64,000 nt of DNA from Yersinia entomophaga. GTDB taxonomy: Bacteria > Pseudomonadota > Gammaproteobacteria > Enterobacterales > Enterobacteriaceae. The notes below the pieces were generated by a model. That model was not told where the DNA came from. It made no database searches and was given only the letters and a program-made list of their open reading frames with translations. The stretch is taken from the NCBI RefSeq assembly GCF_001656035.1, contig NZ_CP010029.1, positions 710,885 through 774,884 on the forward strand, given 5' to 3'. Below, one piece after another: positions 10,885 through 18,324 of this stretch (position 1 is its first letter; each line of letters starts with the position of its first letter). The position numbers were made by a program, and so were the translations under genes.

Positions 10885-11141
10885 TTATCCGTTTCACAAA
10901 GGCTTTTACTGGTGTAATAACCACGCTTCACGGCTGCTTGATTACTCAGCATCGACTCAGCGAGGCGTATGTTTTGGTTGGTTTTTGCATTAGGTTTAAG
11001 TTTCTGGAGTTCTTTGGAGTCCTCGAGCAACAAACGAATCAATGCAATTTCACATTCATTAATAGCCTGGTATTTAAGCCCGGAAGGTAGGTTAAATGTC
11101 CTGCCTTCAAGTTTATCGCTATCTTTTTTGCTGATTTCCAT
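10881..11141 (-). CDS. small prophage protein, first gene of the leftward operon after the IS
   Basis: An 86-aa soluble, helix-rich protein (MEISKKDSDKLEGRTFNLPSG...). The start is well supported: GTGTGGAGTAATCAGG precedes the ATG, with GGAG 7 nt away. No recognised domain. It lies 85 bp downstream of the IS end, so its natural promoter (PL) is now on the other side of the IS. Confidence 0.65.
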   Translation of the reverse strand: MEISKKDSDKLEGRTFNLPSGLKYQAINECEIALIRLLLEDSKELQKLKPNAKTNQNIRLAESMLSNQAAVKRGYYTSKSLCETDN

Positions 11142-11241
11142 CCTGATTACTCCACACTGTTAACCCTACTAAGCGAATCATCCGATGTTTCTATGCCACC
11201 GGCAGCTACTACGTGGGCGTCCTGCTGTAAGTATCCCAGCT

Positions 11242-12126
11242 TTAGTTCCACACACTTTTTGAGATTTCCGGTTTCTCAGCCATCAGCCGATATTCTTCCG
11301 GCGTCAGATTATTCAGGGATTCATGAGGCCGCTCACTGTTGTATTCATTCAGCCAGCGCTCCGTTATTTCCCGTGCTTCATTCAGTGTTCTGAACAGATA
11401 AAAATCCAGTATTTCGGTCCGGTACGTTCGGTTAAACCGTTCGATAAACGCGTTCTGTGTTGGTTTGCCGGGCTTGATAAATTCCAGCATCACGCCATGG
11501 TCTTCAGCCCATTGTGCCAGCGCCAGTGATATCAATTCCGGCCCGTTATCCATCCGCATCTTCAGCGGATAGCCACGGTTTGCCGCTATTCTGTCCAGCA
11601 CCCGCACAATGCGCTGCGCCGGAATATTCAGGTCAATTTCGATAGCCAGAGCCTCGCGGTTAAAATCATCCACGACGTTGAAGGTCCGAAAACGTCGGCC
11701 ACATGTCAGCGCGTCGTGCATAAAATCAATCGACCAGCTTTGGTTGAGGGCTTCCGGCGTGGCCAGCGGCGCCGGATTACGCACCGGCAGGCGTTGTTTC
11801 CCTTTACGACGAAAATTCAGTTTTAGCAGACAGTAAATCCGGTGTATGCGCTTGTGGTTCCAGGCGTATCCCTGCCTGCGAAGCACCTGAAAAAGCTTCT
11901 TAAATCCATAGCGGGGATAGCGTTCAGCCGCCTCAGTCAGCCTCTGGATCACCGGTTCATCACGTCGTGTATTCGGTTGATAACGAAACACCGTCCTGCT
12001 CAGCGATAACGTCCTGCATGCCTGGCGTATGCTCATCGTAAACTGCGTGGTCAGATAGTTGACGAGCTCACGCTTTATCGCTGGTTTTAAAGCTTTTTTT
12101 CGATGACGTCTTTCAGCGCACGGCAT
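11242..12126 (-). CDS. IS407-group transposase OrfB (catalytic part)
   Basis: DDE transposase domain (rve), 294 aa as an isolated frame. Catalytic triad: Asp in SIDFMHDAL, Asp in RMDNGPEL, Glu in NAFIERFNRTYR. The HTH_21 segment YPRYGFKKLFQVLRRQG precedes it. It is normally made as an OrfAB fusion by -1 frameshifting at the A7 run 12094-12100; relative to orfA it is in the -1 frame. No internal stop codons. Confidence 0.92.
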   Translation of the reverse strand: MPCAERRHRKKALKPAIKRELVNYLTTQFTMSIRQACRTLSLSRTVFRYQPNTRRDEPVIQRLTEAAERYPRYGFKKLFQVLRRQGYAWNHKRIHRIYCLLKLNFRRKGKQRLPVRNPAPLATPEALNQSWSIDFMHDALTCGRRFRTFNVVDDFNREALAIEIDLNIPAQRIVRVLDRIAANRGYPLKMRMDNGPELISLALAQWAEDHGVMLEFIKPGKPTQNAFIERFNRTYRTEILDFYLFRTLNEAREITERWLNEYNSERPHESLNNLTPEEYRLMAEKPEISKSVWN

Positions 12127-12377
12127 TCCAGACTCAGGTCGGCAAACATCTGCTTCAGACGGCGATTCTCGTCTTCTAGATCTTTGATTTTTTTGATATC
12201 AGCGGCTTCCATCCCGCCATATTTCGCCTTCCAATTGTAATAGCTGGCTTCGGAAATAGCAGCCTCGCGGCACACATCTTTGACGGTCCTACCCGCTTCG
12301 ACGGACTTCAGTACGGCGATGATCTGGTGCTCGGTAAATCGGATCTTGCGCATAAGGATCTCCTCAGGTGACATCAT
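12087..12377 (-). CDS. IS407-group transposase OrfA (DNA-binding part)
   Basis: HTH_8-type protein; the conserved start is MRKIRFTEHQIIAVLKSVEAG, so the real first codon may be the ATG at 12353 rather than 12377. A HTH (KDVCREAAISEASYYNWKAKYGG) is followed by a leucine-zipper helix (KKIKDLEDENRRLKQMFADLSL). The 3' end reads GAA AAA AAG CTT TAA, giving the frameshift site into orfB. Confidence 0.9.
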   Translation of the reverse strand: MMSPEEILMRKIRFTEHQIIAVLKSVEAGRTVKDVCREAAISEASYYNWKAKYGGMEAADIKKIKDLEDENRRLKQMFADLSLECRALKDVIEKKL

Positions 12378-12462
12378 CAGTATGTCGGAAGATCTCTAAA
12401 AGTGAATGGGCCGTTTAAGCGGGATACTTACACTGCCTGTTCGCTGTTGATGAACGTAATTA

Positions 12463-12521
12463 AACACCTAGGTTGTTTTTGTGTCAACAACTTTGGTTGT
12501 ATTTTGCTTTGTTGGTTGTTT
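12463..12521. promoter_or_regulatory. putative OL/PL operator cluster
   Basis: CACCTAGGTTGTT at 12464-12476 and ACAACTTTGGTTGT at 12487-12500 resemble the dyads in the cI/cro intergenic region (ACAACCTTAGTTGT). A half-site-like GTTGGTTGTT follows at 12511. The position left of the repressor gene and its downstream partner matches OL of lambda, where PL drives the leftward early operon. The promoter itself was not resolved. Confidence 0.55.
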
Positions 12522-12626
12522 TTTTGTTGGTTTTAAAATAGAAATTTGATGGGAATGTTTCAAAGATTTTAGAGGTGAATCAAAGAATCGCTGCGAATTG
12601 GACTGATTAAGAGTAGACGTTTACGT

Positions 12627-12648
12627 GGCTCCCCAAGTAAGGGGAGCC
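12627..12648. terminator. stem-loop downstream of the HsdR_N-like gene
   Basis: GGCTCCCC and GGGGAGCC form a perfect 8-bp stem around AAGTAA, 19 bp past the stop of the minus-strand gene at 12667. There is no T-run on the minus strand, so termination is probable but not certain. Confidence 0.5.
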
Positions 12649-12666
12649 AGAGAATGGTGGGTGCTT

Positions 12667-13824
12667 CTACTTTTTCTTATTTCTGAAATTATCATCATTC
12701 ATACAGTAATTGTATGAATCCAAGATTAGCCCTGATAATCGTAGAATGTTCTCAGGACGATCTATTATGATTTGATTGCCAGGAGCCACTTCCAGTCCAG
12801 CTCGTTCAACTTCTGCGATAGCTTTTTCATCTAGCTCAATTGGTAGAATTATTGTTGGTCGCTGTTTGCTATCGAAATAACGCACAAGCCAACGGTTTGA
12901 TTTTCCTTGGCAAAGAATATTATAGTAACTAGCTGTATCTTTTGCCGAAATATCAGCCTGTTCACCAAGTAATAATTGAATATTACTAAAAAATAATCTT
13001 TCGTTATGCGTAGTAACTATATTTGAATTTTCTGGGTCTACGACTGGCGCTGTTTCATCTGTTATTTTCATTTCTGGCGCTAGTACAGTTTCAATATTTT
13101 TGTCTTTGTTGGAAGCCATTGATAGCCCAGAAACGACCATCGCACTGACTGCTCGCTCTACTGCCATTTTTACTAATGGTGTGATGGTGTCGAGGAATTT
13201 TTGATTTAACTGTCGTTGTACGCTGGAGCGACTTGCAACATAACGAACAAAATCAGCATCAACATTTCTTAAACTATCACTGATAACATCGGTGAATGCT
13301 GATAAGTAAATGCTTTCTTCAGCCAAGGTTCTAAGTGCTTCTGGTTGGAACTGATCGTGGCGGAATTGATATAGCTGATGTGCATCAGAATCAGATGCTT
13401 CATCCACATCAATCTGTAGGAATGGAGAGGCATCCATAATATTTCTTTGCTTAAGATCAGTAAAGAAACGCCATTGTGTGCCATTAGTTATGGCTGCAAT
13501 GGTGACTTCAGGTGTAGCGTTAAAATATCTAGAAAGCTGAGGACAATGGTTATCAAGTTTTTGATTATAACCCTTAGCCTCAATGAACATTACAGGAACA
13601 CCATGGCAAAACAGAGCATAGTCGACTCGCTCACCTACTTTAACTCCAGGAAAATCAGCACCATACTCAGCTTTAACTTTTGTGGGGTCATAAGAGTTAA
13701 AACCAAGAATATCTAACATTGGTAATATTAATGCTTGTTTCGTAGTTTCTTCGGTAGAACAGTGATGGCTCACTTTTTTGACATGATCAGAGTGCGCTCT
13801 TAATTTCTCAGCGAATATCTTCAT
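12667..13824 (-). CDS. HsdR N-terminal-like (PD-(D/E)xK) protein in the lysogenic operon
   Basis: A 385-aa protein whose first 160 residues match the type I restriction R-subunit N-terminal domain (HSDR_N). It has an N-terminal EETTKQALILPMLDILGF helix, then Asp68 (ERVDYAL) and Glu82-x-Lys84 (MFIEAKG), the PD-(D/E)xK nuclease core. The rest is helical, and no DEAD helicase or methylase domain is present, so it is not a full restriction enzyme. AAAGGA precedes the ATG. It lies 67 bp downstream of cI on the same strand, the place of rexAB in lambda, so it should be expressed in the lysogen. A defence or superinfection-exclusion role is inference. Confidence 0.8.
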   Translation of the reverse strand: MKIFAEKLRAHSDHVKKVSHHCSTEETTKQALILPMLDILGFNSYDPTKVKAEYGADFPGVKVGERVDYALFCHGVPVMFIEAKGYNQKLDNHCPQLSRYFNATPEVTIAAITNGTQWRFFTDLKQRNIMDASPFLQIDVDEASDSDAHQLYQFRHDQFQPEALRTLAEESIYLSAFTDVISDSLRNVDADFVRYVASRSSVQRQLNQKFLDTITPLVKMAVERAVSAMVVSGLSMASNKDKNIETVLAPEMKITDETAPVVDPENSNIVTTHNERLFFSNIQLLLGEQADISAKDTASYYNILCQGKSNRWLVRYFDSKQRPTIILPIELDEKAIAEVERAGLEVAPGNQIIIDRPENILRLSGLILDSYNYCMNDDNFRNKKK

Positions 13825-13891
13825 ATTTTCCTTTAACTCTTAGTTTGAATGACACTCTTACCCTCATTGGACTACTTAGAAGTGAGAGCTA

Positions 13892-14611
13892 TCAATAATC
13901 CAGAACTGACCACCAAAAAACGCGGCCAATAATTTCTACGGTTTCTCCATCAGCATCTTCGTCAGGGTGTTCTCCTTTATTAAAGCTGCGGATACTTAGT
14001 TTATTTCCTGGCATACGATATAAAAGTTTAAGGCGCTTTAATCCGTCTTGATTGATTGCATATATTTTGCCATCGACAATTTTTTTATTTGCGCAATCAA
14101 CAGCTACTGTCGTGCCATTTGGCAAGATCGGCTCCATGCTATTTCCATGAGCTGGAAAACAAAGGACATTCTCTTTCTGAGCACCAACTCGGCGCAAAGT
14201 TGATTTAGAAAAGCGAAGTTTGAAACCATTGTAGTCTTGATCGCAGAAACTACCGTCACCAGCAGCAAGTTCAATATCACGTAGGTAGGGCACTTCAACC
14301 TCGTCTTCGGGGATCGGGCATTTACTATCCCAAGGAGCAATATTGCCCCATTCATGTTCAGGAGGGATATTGGATTCCTTACCTATAAGAACGTTGGATT
14401 CCTTCATCGGTGGAACGCCTTCTCCAAGCCATTCTGGGCGAACTTGAAGTGCACGGGATATTTCCAGTAGCTTAGTCGTGCTCTGGCTTTTACCGGATGT
14501 GATTTTTTGTATAGCAGCTTGAGAAACTCCAGCCTTCTCAGCTAATGCAGCTTGAGTTAGTCCAGAATCTTTCATCGCTGTTTTCAATCTTTGTGCAAGT
14601 GTCATTTCCAT
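13892..14611 (-). CDS. cI: LexA/CI-type prophage repressor
   Basis: About 240 aa: N-terminal HTH_XRE (LTQAALAEKAGVSQAAIQKI, residues 18-37) and C-terminal S24 LexA-like peptidase domain. Cleavage site Ala117-Gly118 in ELAAGDG; catalytic Ser158 in HGNSMEP and Lys192 in LKRLKL. It should hold the prophage silent by binding the OR and OL dyads, and self-cleave when RecA is activated. The open frame extends to 14704, but homology begins at M-E-M-T; the ATG at 14611 (or 14605) has almost no SD and overlaps an operator, so the PRM transcript may be nearly leaderless, as in lambda. Confidence 0.92.
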   Translation of the reverse strand: MEMTLAQRLKTAMKDSGLTQAALAEKAGVSQAAIQKITSGKSQSTTKLLEISRALQVRPEWLGEGVPPMKESNVLIGKESNIPPEHEWGNIAPWDSKCPIPEDEVEVPYLRDIELAAGDGSFCDQDYNGFKLRFSKSTLRRVGAQKENVLCFPAHGNSMEPILPNGTTVAVDCANKKIVDGKIYAINQDGLKRLKLLYRMPGNKLSIRSFNKGEHPDEDADGETVEIIGRVFWWSVLDY

Positions 14612-14621
14612 TCTCGCGAAA

Positions 14622-14714
14622 ATACAACCTAAGTTATACCCAGTCAAACCACTATTGTTGTTGCCGCAAAACAACCTTAGTTGTATATTGATTGAAAAAT
14701 ACAACCAAGGTGAT
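14622..14714. promoter_or_regulatory. OR-like operator region between cI and cro
   Basis: Three related dyads are spaced about 49 and 30 bp apart: ACAACCTAAGTTAT (14624-14637), ACAACCTTAGTTGT (14671-14684) and ACAACCAAGGTGAT (14701-14714). The centre one is the most symmetrical. The divergent PRM and PR promoters must lie here. Similar sequences recur at 12464-12500. Confidence 0.7.
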
Positions 14715-14717
14715 TTG

Positions 14718-15005
14718 ATGAATAATGTAATTAAAATGGCAATTAGAATCGTTGGGACTCAAAAGGGTCTTGCTGAGGCATGTGGTGTTACCCAAGCTGC
14801 CGTCCAAAAATGGTTAAGCGGTAAGACAAAAGTGGCACCAAGAAATGTTAAATCACTTGTTGAGGCCACAAATGGTGAAGTTCAAGCACACCAAGTTCGT
14901 CCCGATCTACCTAATCTATTTCCTCATCCTGACTTAAATGCGATTCGCACTACAGAGGAACTATCTGTAAGTACTGAGTTAAATAAAACCACCAATCAGG
15001 AATAA
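14718..15005 (+). CDS. Cro-like (YdaS-type) regulator
   Basis: Ninety-five residues from the ATG at 14718, preceded by AAGGTG at 14707-14712. The frame is open upstream to 14655 but that part overlaps cI leader and operators. HTH: VGTQKGLAEACGVTQAAVQKWLSG (residues 10-33), the pattern of YdaS/Cro proteins. It is the first gene of the rightward operon, divergent from cI, so it should repress PRM and allow lytic growth. The C-terminal 40 residues look disordered. Confidence 0.85.
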   Translation: MNNVIKMAIRIVGTQKGLAEACGVTQAAVQKWLSGKTKVAPRNVKSLVEATNGEVQAHQVRPDLPNLFPHPDLNAIRTTEELSVSTELNKTTNQE

Positions 15006-15010
15006 CTATT

Positions 15011-15535
15011 GTGGATAACAGAAATTTCCCAACCCCTGATGACATTAGCGCATCTATACACGCTCTCATCACCGCAACACCCGGTGGTTATGAACGCCTG
15101 GCAGATGAACTCCATGCGGGAGCAAGCCACAACGCATTGAGGAATAGAGTCCGTCAACATGCAGGGCAAGCGGTACCGATTGGTATGGCGATCACGCTGG
15201 AGCAGATTAGCGGTCGTACTGATATCACTGAAGCTATGTGTAAACGTGCTGGTGGAGTGTTCGTCAAATTGCCGGATGTGACCCAGATGGGCAATGAAGA
15301 GCTGCTGATTAAATTCAACGAGCTATTGGCTGCTTTGGGAGAGTTTGGTCGGGCGCATAACGAGTTTACGGCTGATGGTGTTTTAGATCGGCAGGAAAGT
15401 AAGCGGTTAAAAGCTAAGGGGTACAGGGCGCAGTCGATTATTGCAGAGATTTTGGTGGTAACCGAATTGTTGTGGGGTGACGCCACAGATTCGCGGTCTG
15501 TGGCGTCGGGTGCATTAACTAAACGTGTGGAGTAA
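15011..15535 (+). CDS. CII-like (YmfL/CP76 family) transcriptional regulator
   Basis: A 174-aa protein from a GTG with AGGAATAACTATT upstream. The N-terminal half (ASIHALITATPGGYERLADELH, then NALRNRVRQHAG) has the helix-turn-helix arrangement of the phage CP76/YmfL CII-like family. The C-terminus is helical (NEELLIKFNELLAALGEFGRAH). Position directly after cro is that of cII, the lysogeny-promoting activator. HflD and FtsH would be its likely host antagonists if it behaves like lambda CII. Confidence 0.78.
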   Translation: MDNRNFPTPDDISASIHALITATPGGYERLADELHAGASHNALRNRVRQHAGQAVPIGMAITLEQISGRTDITEAMCKRAGGVFVKLPDVTQMGNEELLIKFNELLAALGEFGRAHNEFTADGVLDRQESKRLKAKGYRAQSIIAEILVVTELLWGDATDSRSVASGALTKRVE

Positions 15536-15542
15536 TTAACGC

Positions 15543-15725
15543 ATGAACATTGTAACTGCTAAACGTTCTATCCCGCAACTTCGTTGCTTACCTGCTGTTG
15601 GGATGGAGCCATTTTGTTATGTGTTGAGAATACCCGGCCTTTGGATATGTGTCACCCACAGCGCCGCTGATTATGTTGTGGATACATTCCGCTATCCGGC
15701 ACTGCCCGCGCCAAAGGTGGCTTGA
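15543..15725 (+). CDS. small prophage protein, unknown
   Basis: Sixty aa (MNIVTAKRSIPQLRCLPAVG...). The ATG follows a GTGTGGAGTAATTAACGC element (15525-15542), the same leader seen before several other genes here, so translation is likely. It contains three cysteines and a hydrophobic centre. The stop is 1 bp before the next start. No family recognised. Confidence 0.6.
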   Translation: MNIVTAKRSIPQLRCLPAVGMEPFCYVLRIPGLWICVTHSAADYVVDTFRYPALPAPKVA

Positions 15726-15726
15726 T

Positions 15727-15906
15727 ATGGCTGAACAATTTGAAGAACTGGATCGGCATTATGTCGATAAGCGCGGTGTACGTGTTCACGTTATCTGTTT
15801 CAACCGGTTAAGCCGTCAGGTTATTTATCGCCGTGCAGGTTACGAGCATGAACTGTGTAAGCCGCTGGCGCGTTTCAGAAAAGAATTTAAGCAGGTGGGT
15901 GTATGA
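15727..15906 (+). CDS. DUF4222 protein
   Basis: Fifty-nine aa; the YVDKRGVRVHVICFNRLSRQVIYRRAGYEHELCKPLARF pattern is typical of DUF4222, small phage proteins of the early right operon with unknown role. It starts 1 bp after the preceding stop and overlaps the replication gene start by 4 bp (ATGA). Confidence 0.75.
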   Translation: MAEQFEELDRHYVDKRGVRVHVICFNRLSRQVIYRRAGYEHELCKPLARFRKEFKQVGV

Positions 15907-16922
15907 GCGTAAAGCTATCCAGTTATGTGTGGGACGGCTGTGCGGCGGCGGGAATGAAGATAGCTAAGGTTGCCATCATGGCTCGCTTGGCTGACTTCTC
16001 GAACGATGAAGGTGTGTGCTGGCCATCGGTGACAACTATCTCGCGCCAAATTGGTGCAGGTGAGAGCACAGTACGTACAGCTATCGGTGAATTGGAACGT
16101 GATGGCTGGTTGATGAAGAAGACACGCCGAGTCGGCAACCGCAACGCCAGTAACGTCTATCAGTTGAATGTCGTCAAACTTCGGGCTGCGGCTCACGCGT
16201 CAGAATATGACACCTCAAAATCTGATGGGTCAAAATCTGACGCATCAAAATTCGACGGGTCAGAATCTGGCAAAAATAGCCGTTTTGACCCGCCAGAATC
16301 TGGGGGCGATCCGTTAGTAAATTCAAAACAAGATCCGTCAGATAAAAAGACTGTTGGCCAGCCGCCGATGGCCGCCGACCCGCAGCAGGTTGATAAATTA
16401 AAAATTGATTACCCAAAAGTCCTAGAGGCGTATCACAGCATTCTCCCTGAAATGCCTAACGTCGTGGACATGACCGCTGACCGGCAAACCAAGCTACGCA
16501 AACTCTGGAAGAAATTCGATTTCAATCAGGAACGCTGGGCGGCTTACCTGCGCTATATCTCTAAACATTGCCGTTGGATGCTGGAAGACCGGCCAAATGC
16601 AGCAGCTGGAACAACGTGGCGTCGCAAGAATTTTGACTACCTGATTACCGAAAAATGTTACATCGCTGTTAAAGAAGAGCGGGCTAACGATTTGCCAAAA
16701 GTGGCGCGTATCGACTCTGCTGGCCGAGACGAGGCATTTGGCCGCTTGGTTTCACAGCGTTGTAAGCCTCAGAACACCGTTGAAGAACTGGCGATAACGA
16801 CTGCAAAACGTGCAGGGCTTGGTCGGATGAACGAAGTCATGGCTCGATCAGCATGGAAAAACATCTGGGCAGAAGCGCAAACCACGGCGAGTGAAAACGA
16901 ATTGAAGGAGCTGGCGTCATGA
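15903..16922 (+). CDS. replication initiation protein, O-like (helix-turn-helix)
   Basis: A 339-aa protein with an N-terminal HTH_36/GntR-like winged helix (FSNDEGVCWPSVTTISRQIGAGESTVRTAIGELERDGWL). A low-complexity linker with five 5-residue repeats (pattern SKSDG, about residues 98-124) follows, then a C-terminal helical domain rich in W and R. The linker DNA forms five 15-bp direct repeats, so the gene contains the likely phage origin, as lambda O does. No separate DnaB/DnaC-like P gene follows; the C-terminal domain may recruit the host helicase. It overlaps both neighbours by 4 bp. Confidence 0.85.
   Translation: MSVKLSSYVWDGCAAAGMKIAKVAIMARLADFSNDEGVCWPSVTTISRQIGAGESTVRTAIGELERDGWLMKKTRRVGNRNASNVYQLNVVKLRAAAHASEYDTSKSDGSKSDASKFDGSESGKNSRFDPPESGGDPLVNSKQDPSDKKTVGQPPMAADPQQVDKLKIDYPKVLEAYHSILPEMPNVVDMTADRQTKLRKLWKKFDFNQERWAAYLRYISKHCRWMLEDRPNAAAGTTWRRKNFDYLITEKCYIAVKEERANDLPKVARIDSAGRDEAFGRLVSQRCKPQNTVEELAITTAKRAGLGRMNEVMARSAWKNIWAEAQTTASENELKELAS
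16197..16271 (+). repeat. five 15-bp iterons, putative prophage replication origin
   Basis: Tandem units at 16197, 16212, 16227, 16242 and 16257 share the pattern xxxTCARAATMTGAx (for example GGGTCAAAATCTGAC). They are exact in period and lie within the O-like gene. A further CAGAATCTGG lies at 16294, next to an AT-richer stretch. Iterons inside the initiator gene are the hallmark of lambdoid ori. Confidence 0.8.
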
Positions 16923-17656
16923 TTGATTTTACTCAAACCCAGTATGTTCAGGATCTGGAAGCACTTAAATCGGGTGAAAGTCATTTTTTAAAAAAGGTTG
17001 GTGATCAGTGGCGCACCCCCGATGCATTGTTCTGGGGTATCAATCAGATGTTTGGCCCATTGGTTCTCGATTTATTCAGCGACGGCGATAACAGCAAGTG
17101 TCCTGATTACTACACGGCGGAAGATAACGCGCTGGCTCAGAATTGGGCAGAACGGCTGAAAGAGCTTAACGGTGCTGCATTTGGCAACCCGCCGTATTCC
17201 CGCGCTAAGCAACACGAAGGCGAATACATTACCGGCATGTCTCACATCATGAATCACACCGTGGCCATGAGAGAAATAGGTGGGCGGTATGTGTTCCTGA
17301 TTAAAGCGGCTACCTCTGAGAGCTGGTGGCCAGAGCATGCTGATCATGTTGCATTCATTCATGGGCGAGTAGGTTTTGATTTGCCTCTGTGGTTCAAACC
17401 CGCCGATGAAAAACAGGTGCCTAGCGGTGCATTCTTCGCGGGTGCGGTTGCCGTATTCGATAAAACGTGGGCGGGACCAGCGATAAGTTACATTCCATTG
17501 GAACAGCTGCTGGCAACCGGCGAGGCATTCTTAGCCCAGATCAGCAGAGAAGCTGCCCGCCTGGTACCACAAAGCCAGCAACAAAATATTCCTGAAATTA
17601 TTCCGGTACCGGAAGCCATACCTCAGAATATTGAACATAAAGAGGTGGCAGCATGA
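16919..17656 (+). CDS. phage DNA N6-adenine methyltransferase (Dam family PF05869)
   Basis: A 245-aa protein with the DNA N-6-adenine-methyltransferase layout. WRTPDALFWGINQMFGPLVLDLFSD is near the N-terminus, and the catalytic GNPPYSRA motif (NPPY) near residue 92 would bind the flipped adenine. The C-terminal 45 residues are proline-rich and variable. It probably methylates phage DNA at a short adenine site, which may protect it from host restriction. Overlaps with both neighbours (4 bp) show operon structure. Confidence 0.88.
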   Translation: MIDFTQTQYVQDLEALKSGESHFLKKVGDQWRTPDALFWGINQMFGPLVLDLFSDGDNSKCPDYYTAEDNALAQNWAERLKELNGAAFGNPPYSRAKQHEGEYITGMSHIMNHTVAMREIGGRYVFLIKAATSESWWPEHADHVAFIHGRVGFDLPLWFKPADEKQVPSGAFFAGAVAVFDKTWAGPAISYIPLEQLLATGEAFLAQISREAARLVPQSQQQNIPEIIPVPEAIPQNIEHKEVAA

Positions 17657-18324
17657 CACTATTTCATCCTGCAGTAACGATGAGCAGCCGGGAAATTGCT
17701 GTACTGGTAAAGAGCAAACACGGTGATGTAAAACGGTCTGCTGAACGTTTATTTTCTGCGGGTATTTTAACCGCGCCGTTGGCGCAGTTCGAGTTTGAGC
17801 ATAACGGCAATAGCTATTATGAGTACCGTTTCAATAAACGTGACTCACTTGTGTTAGTTGCCCGCCTCTCTCCTGAGTTCACCGCTGCTGTAGTTGACCG
17901 CTGGCAGGCGCTGGAACAGAACCAAATCCCCCAAACCTTGCCAGAGGCATTACGCCTTGCTGCCGATCTGGCAGAAGAAAAACAAAAACTGGTTTCCGAA
18001 CTCGCCATTGCTGCCCCGAAAGCAGAATTTGTCGATCGCTATGTCAATGCGACCGGCTCAATGGTATTCCGTCAGGTGTGCAAGCTGTTACAGGCAAAAG
18101 AAACCGACTTCCGGTTATTCCTGATCGAACATAAAATCATGTACCGACTGACCAACGGGCTGATCCCCTACCAACACCATATTGACCTTGGTCGCTTTGA
18201 AGTGAAGACCGGCACCAGCACCGTCAGCAATCACGCCTTTACCCAGGCACGTTTCACCCCTAAGGGGGTTAAGTGGATCGGCGGCTTGTGGGCTGAACAT
18301 CTGGCGGCAGGAGAAGCGGCATGA
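17653..18324 (+). CDS. Rha/KilAC-type phage antirepressor
   Basis: A 223-aa two-domain protein. The N-terminal phage_pRha part (MSSREIAVLVKSKHGDVKRSAERLF ... FEHNGNSYYEYRFNKRDSLVLVARLSPEF) is followed by a coiled helix and a C-terminal KilAC/ANT domain (FRQVCKLLQAKETDFRLFLIEHKIMYRL ... GTSTVSNHAFTQARFTPKGVKWI). Such proteins modulate repressors or lysogeny. The target is unknown. Confidence 0.88.
   Translation: MTLFHPAVTMSSREIAVLVKSKHGDVKRSAERLFSAGILTAPLAQFEFEHNGNSYYEYRFNKRDSLVLVARLSPEFTAAVVDRWQALEQNQIPQTLPEALRLAADLAEEKQKLVSELAIAAPKAEFVDRYVNATGSMVFRQVCKLLQAKETDFRLFLIEHKIMYRLTNGLIPYQHHIDLGRFEVKTGTSTVSNHAFTQARFTPKGVKWIGGLWAEHLAAGEAA

Larger units (their letters stand above)
11226..12432 (-). 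mobile_element. IS3-family, IS407-group insertion sequence (complete, 1207 bp)
   Basis: Terminal inverted repeats begin TGTAAGTATCCC at 11226 and at the complement of 12421-12432. A 4-bp target duplication CTGC flanks it (11222-11225 and 12433-12436), the size expected for the IS407 group. It contains overlapping orfA and orfB with an A7 slippery run, and both frames are intact, so it may be active and recently inserted. The insertion separates the PL/OL region from the leftward early genes. A related decayed copy is at 48135-48546. Confidence 0.93.

Noticed and set aside
16197..16271. 15-bp repeats considered as a CRISPR-like array
   Set aside because: Repeats are tandem without spacers and in frame in the replication gene; iterons explain them.
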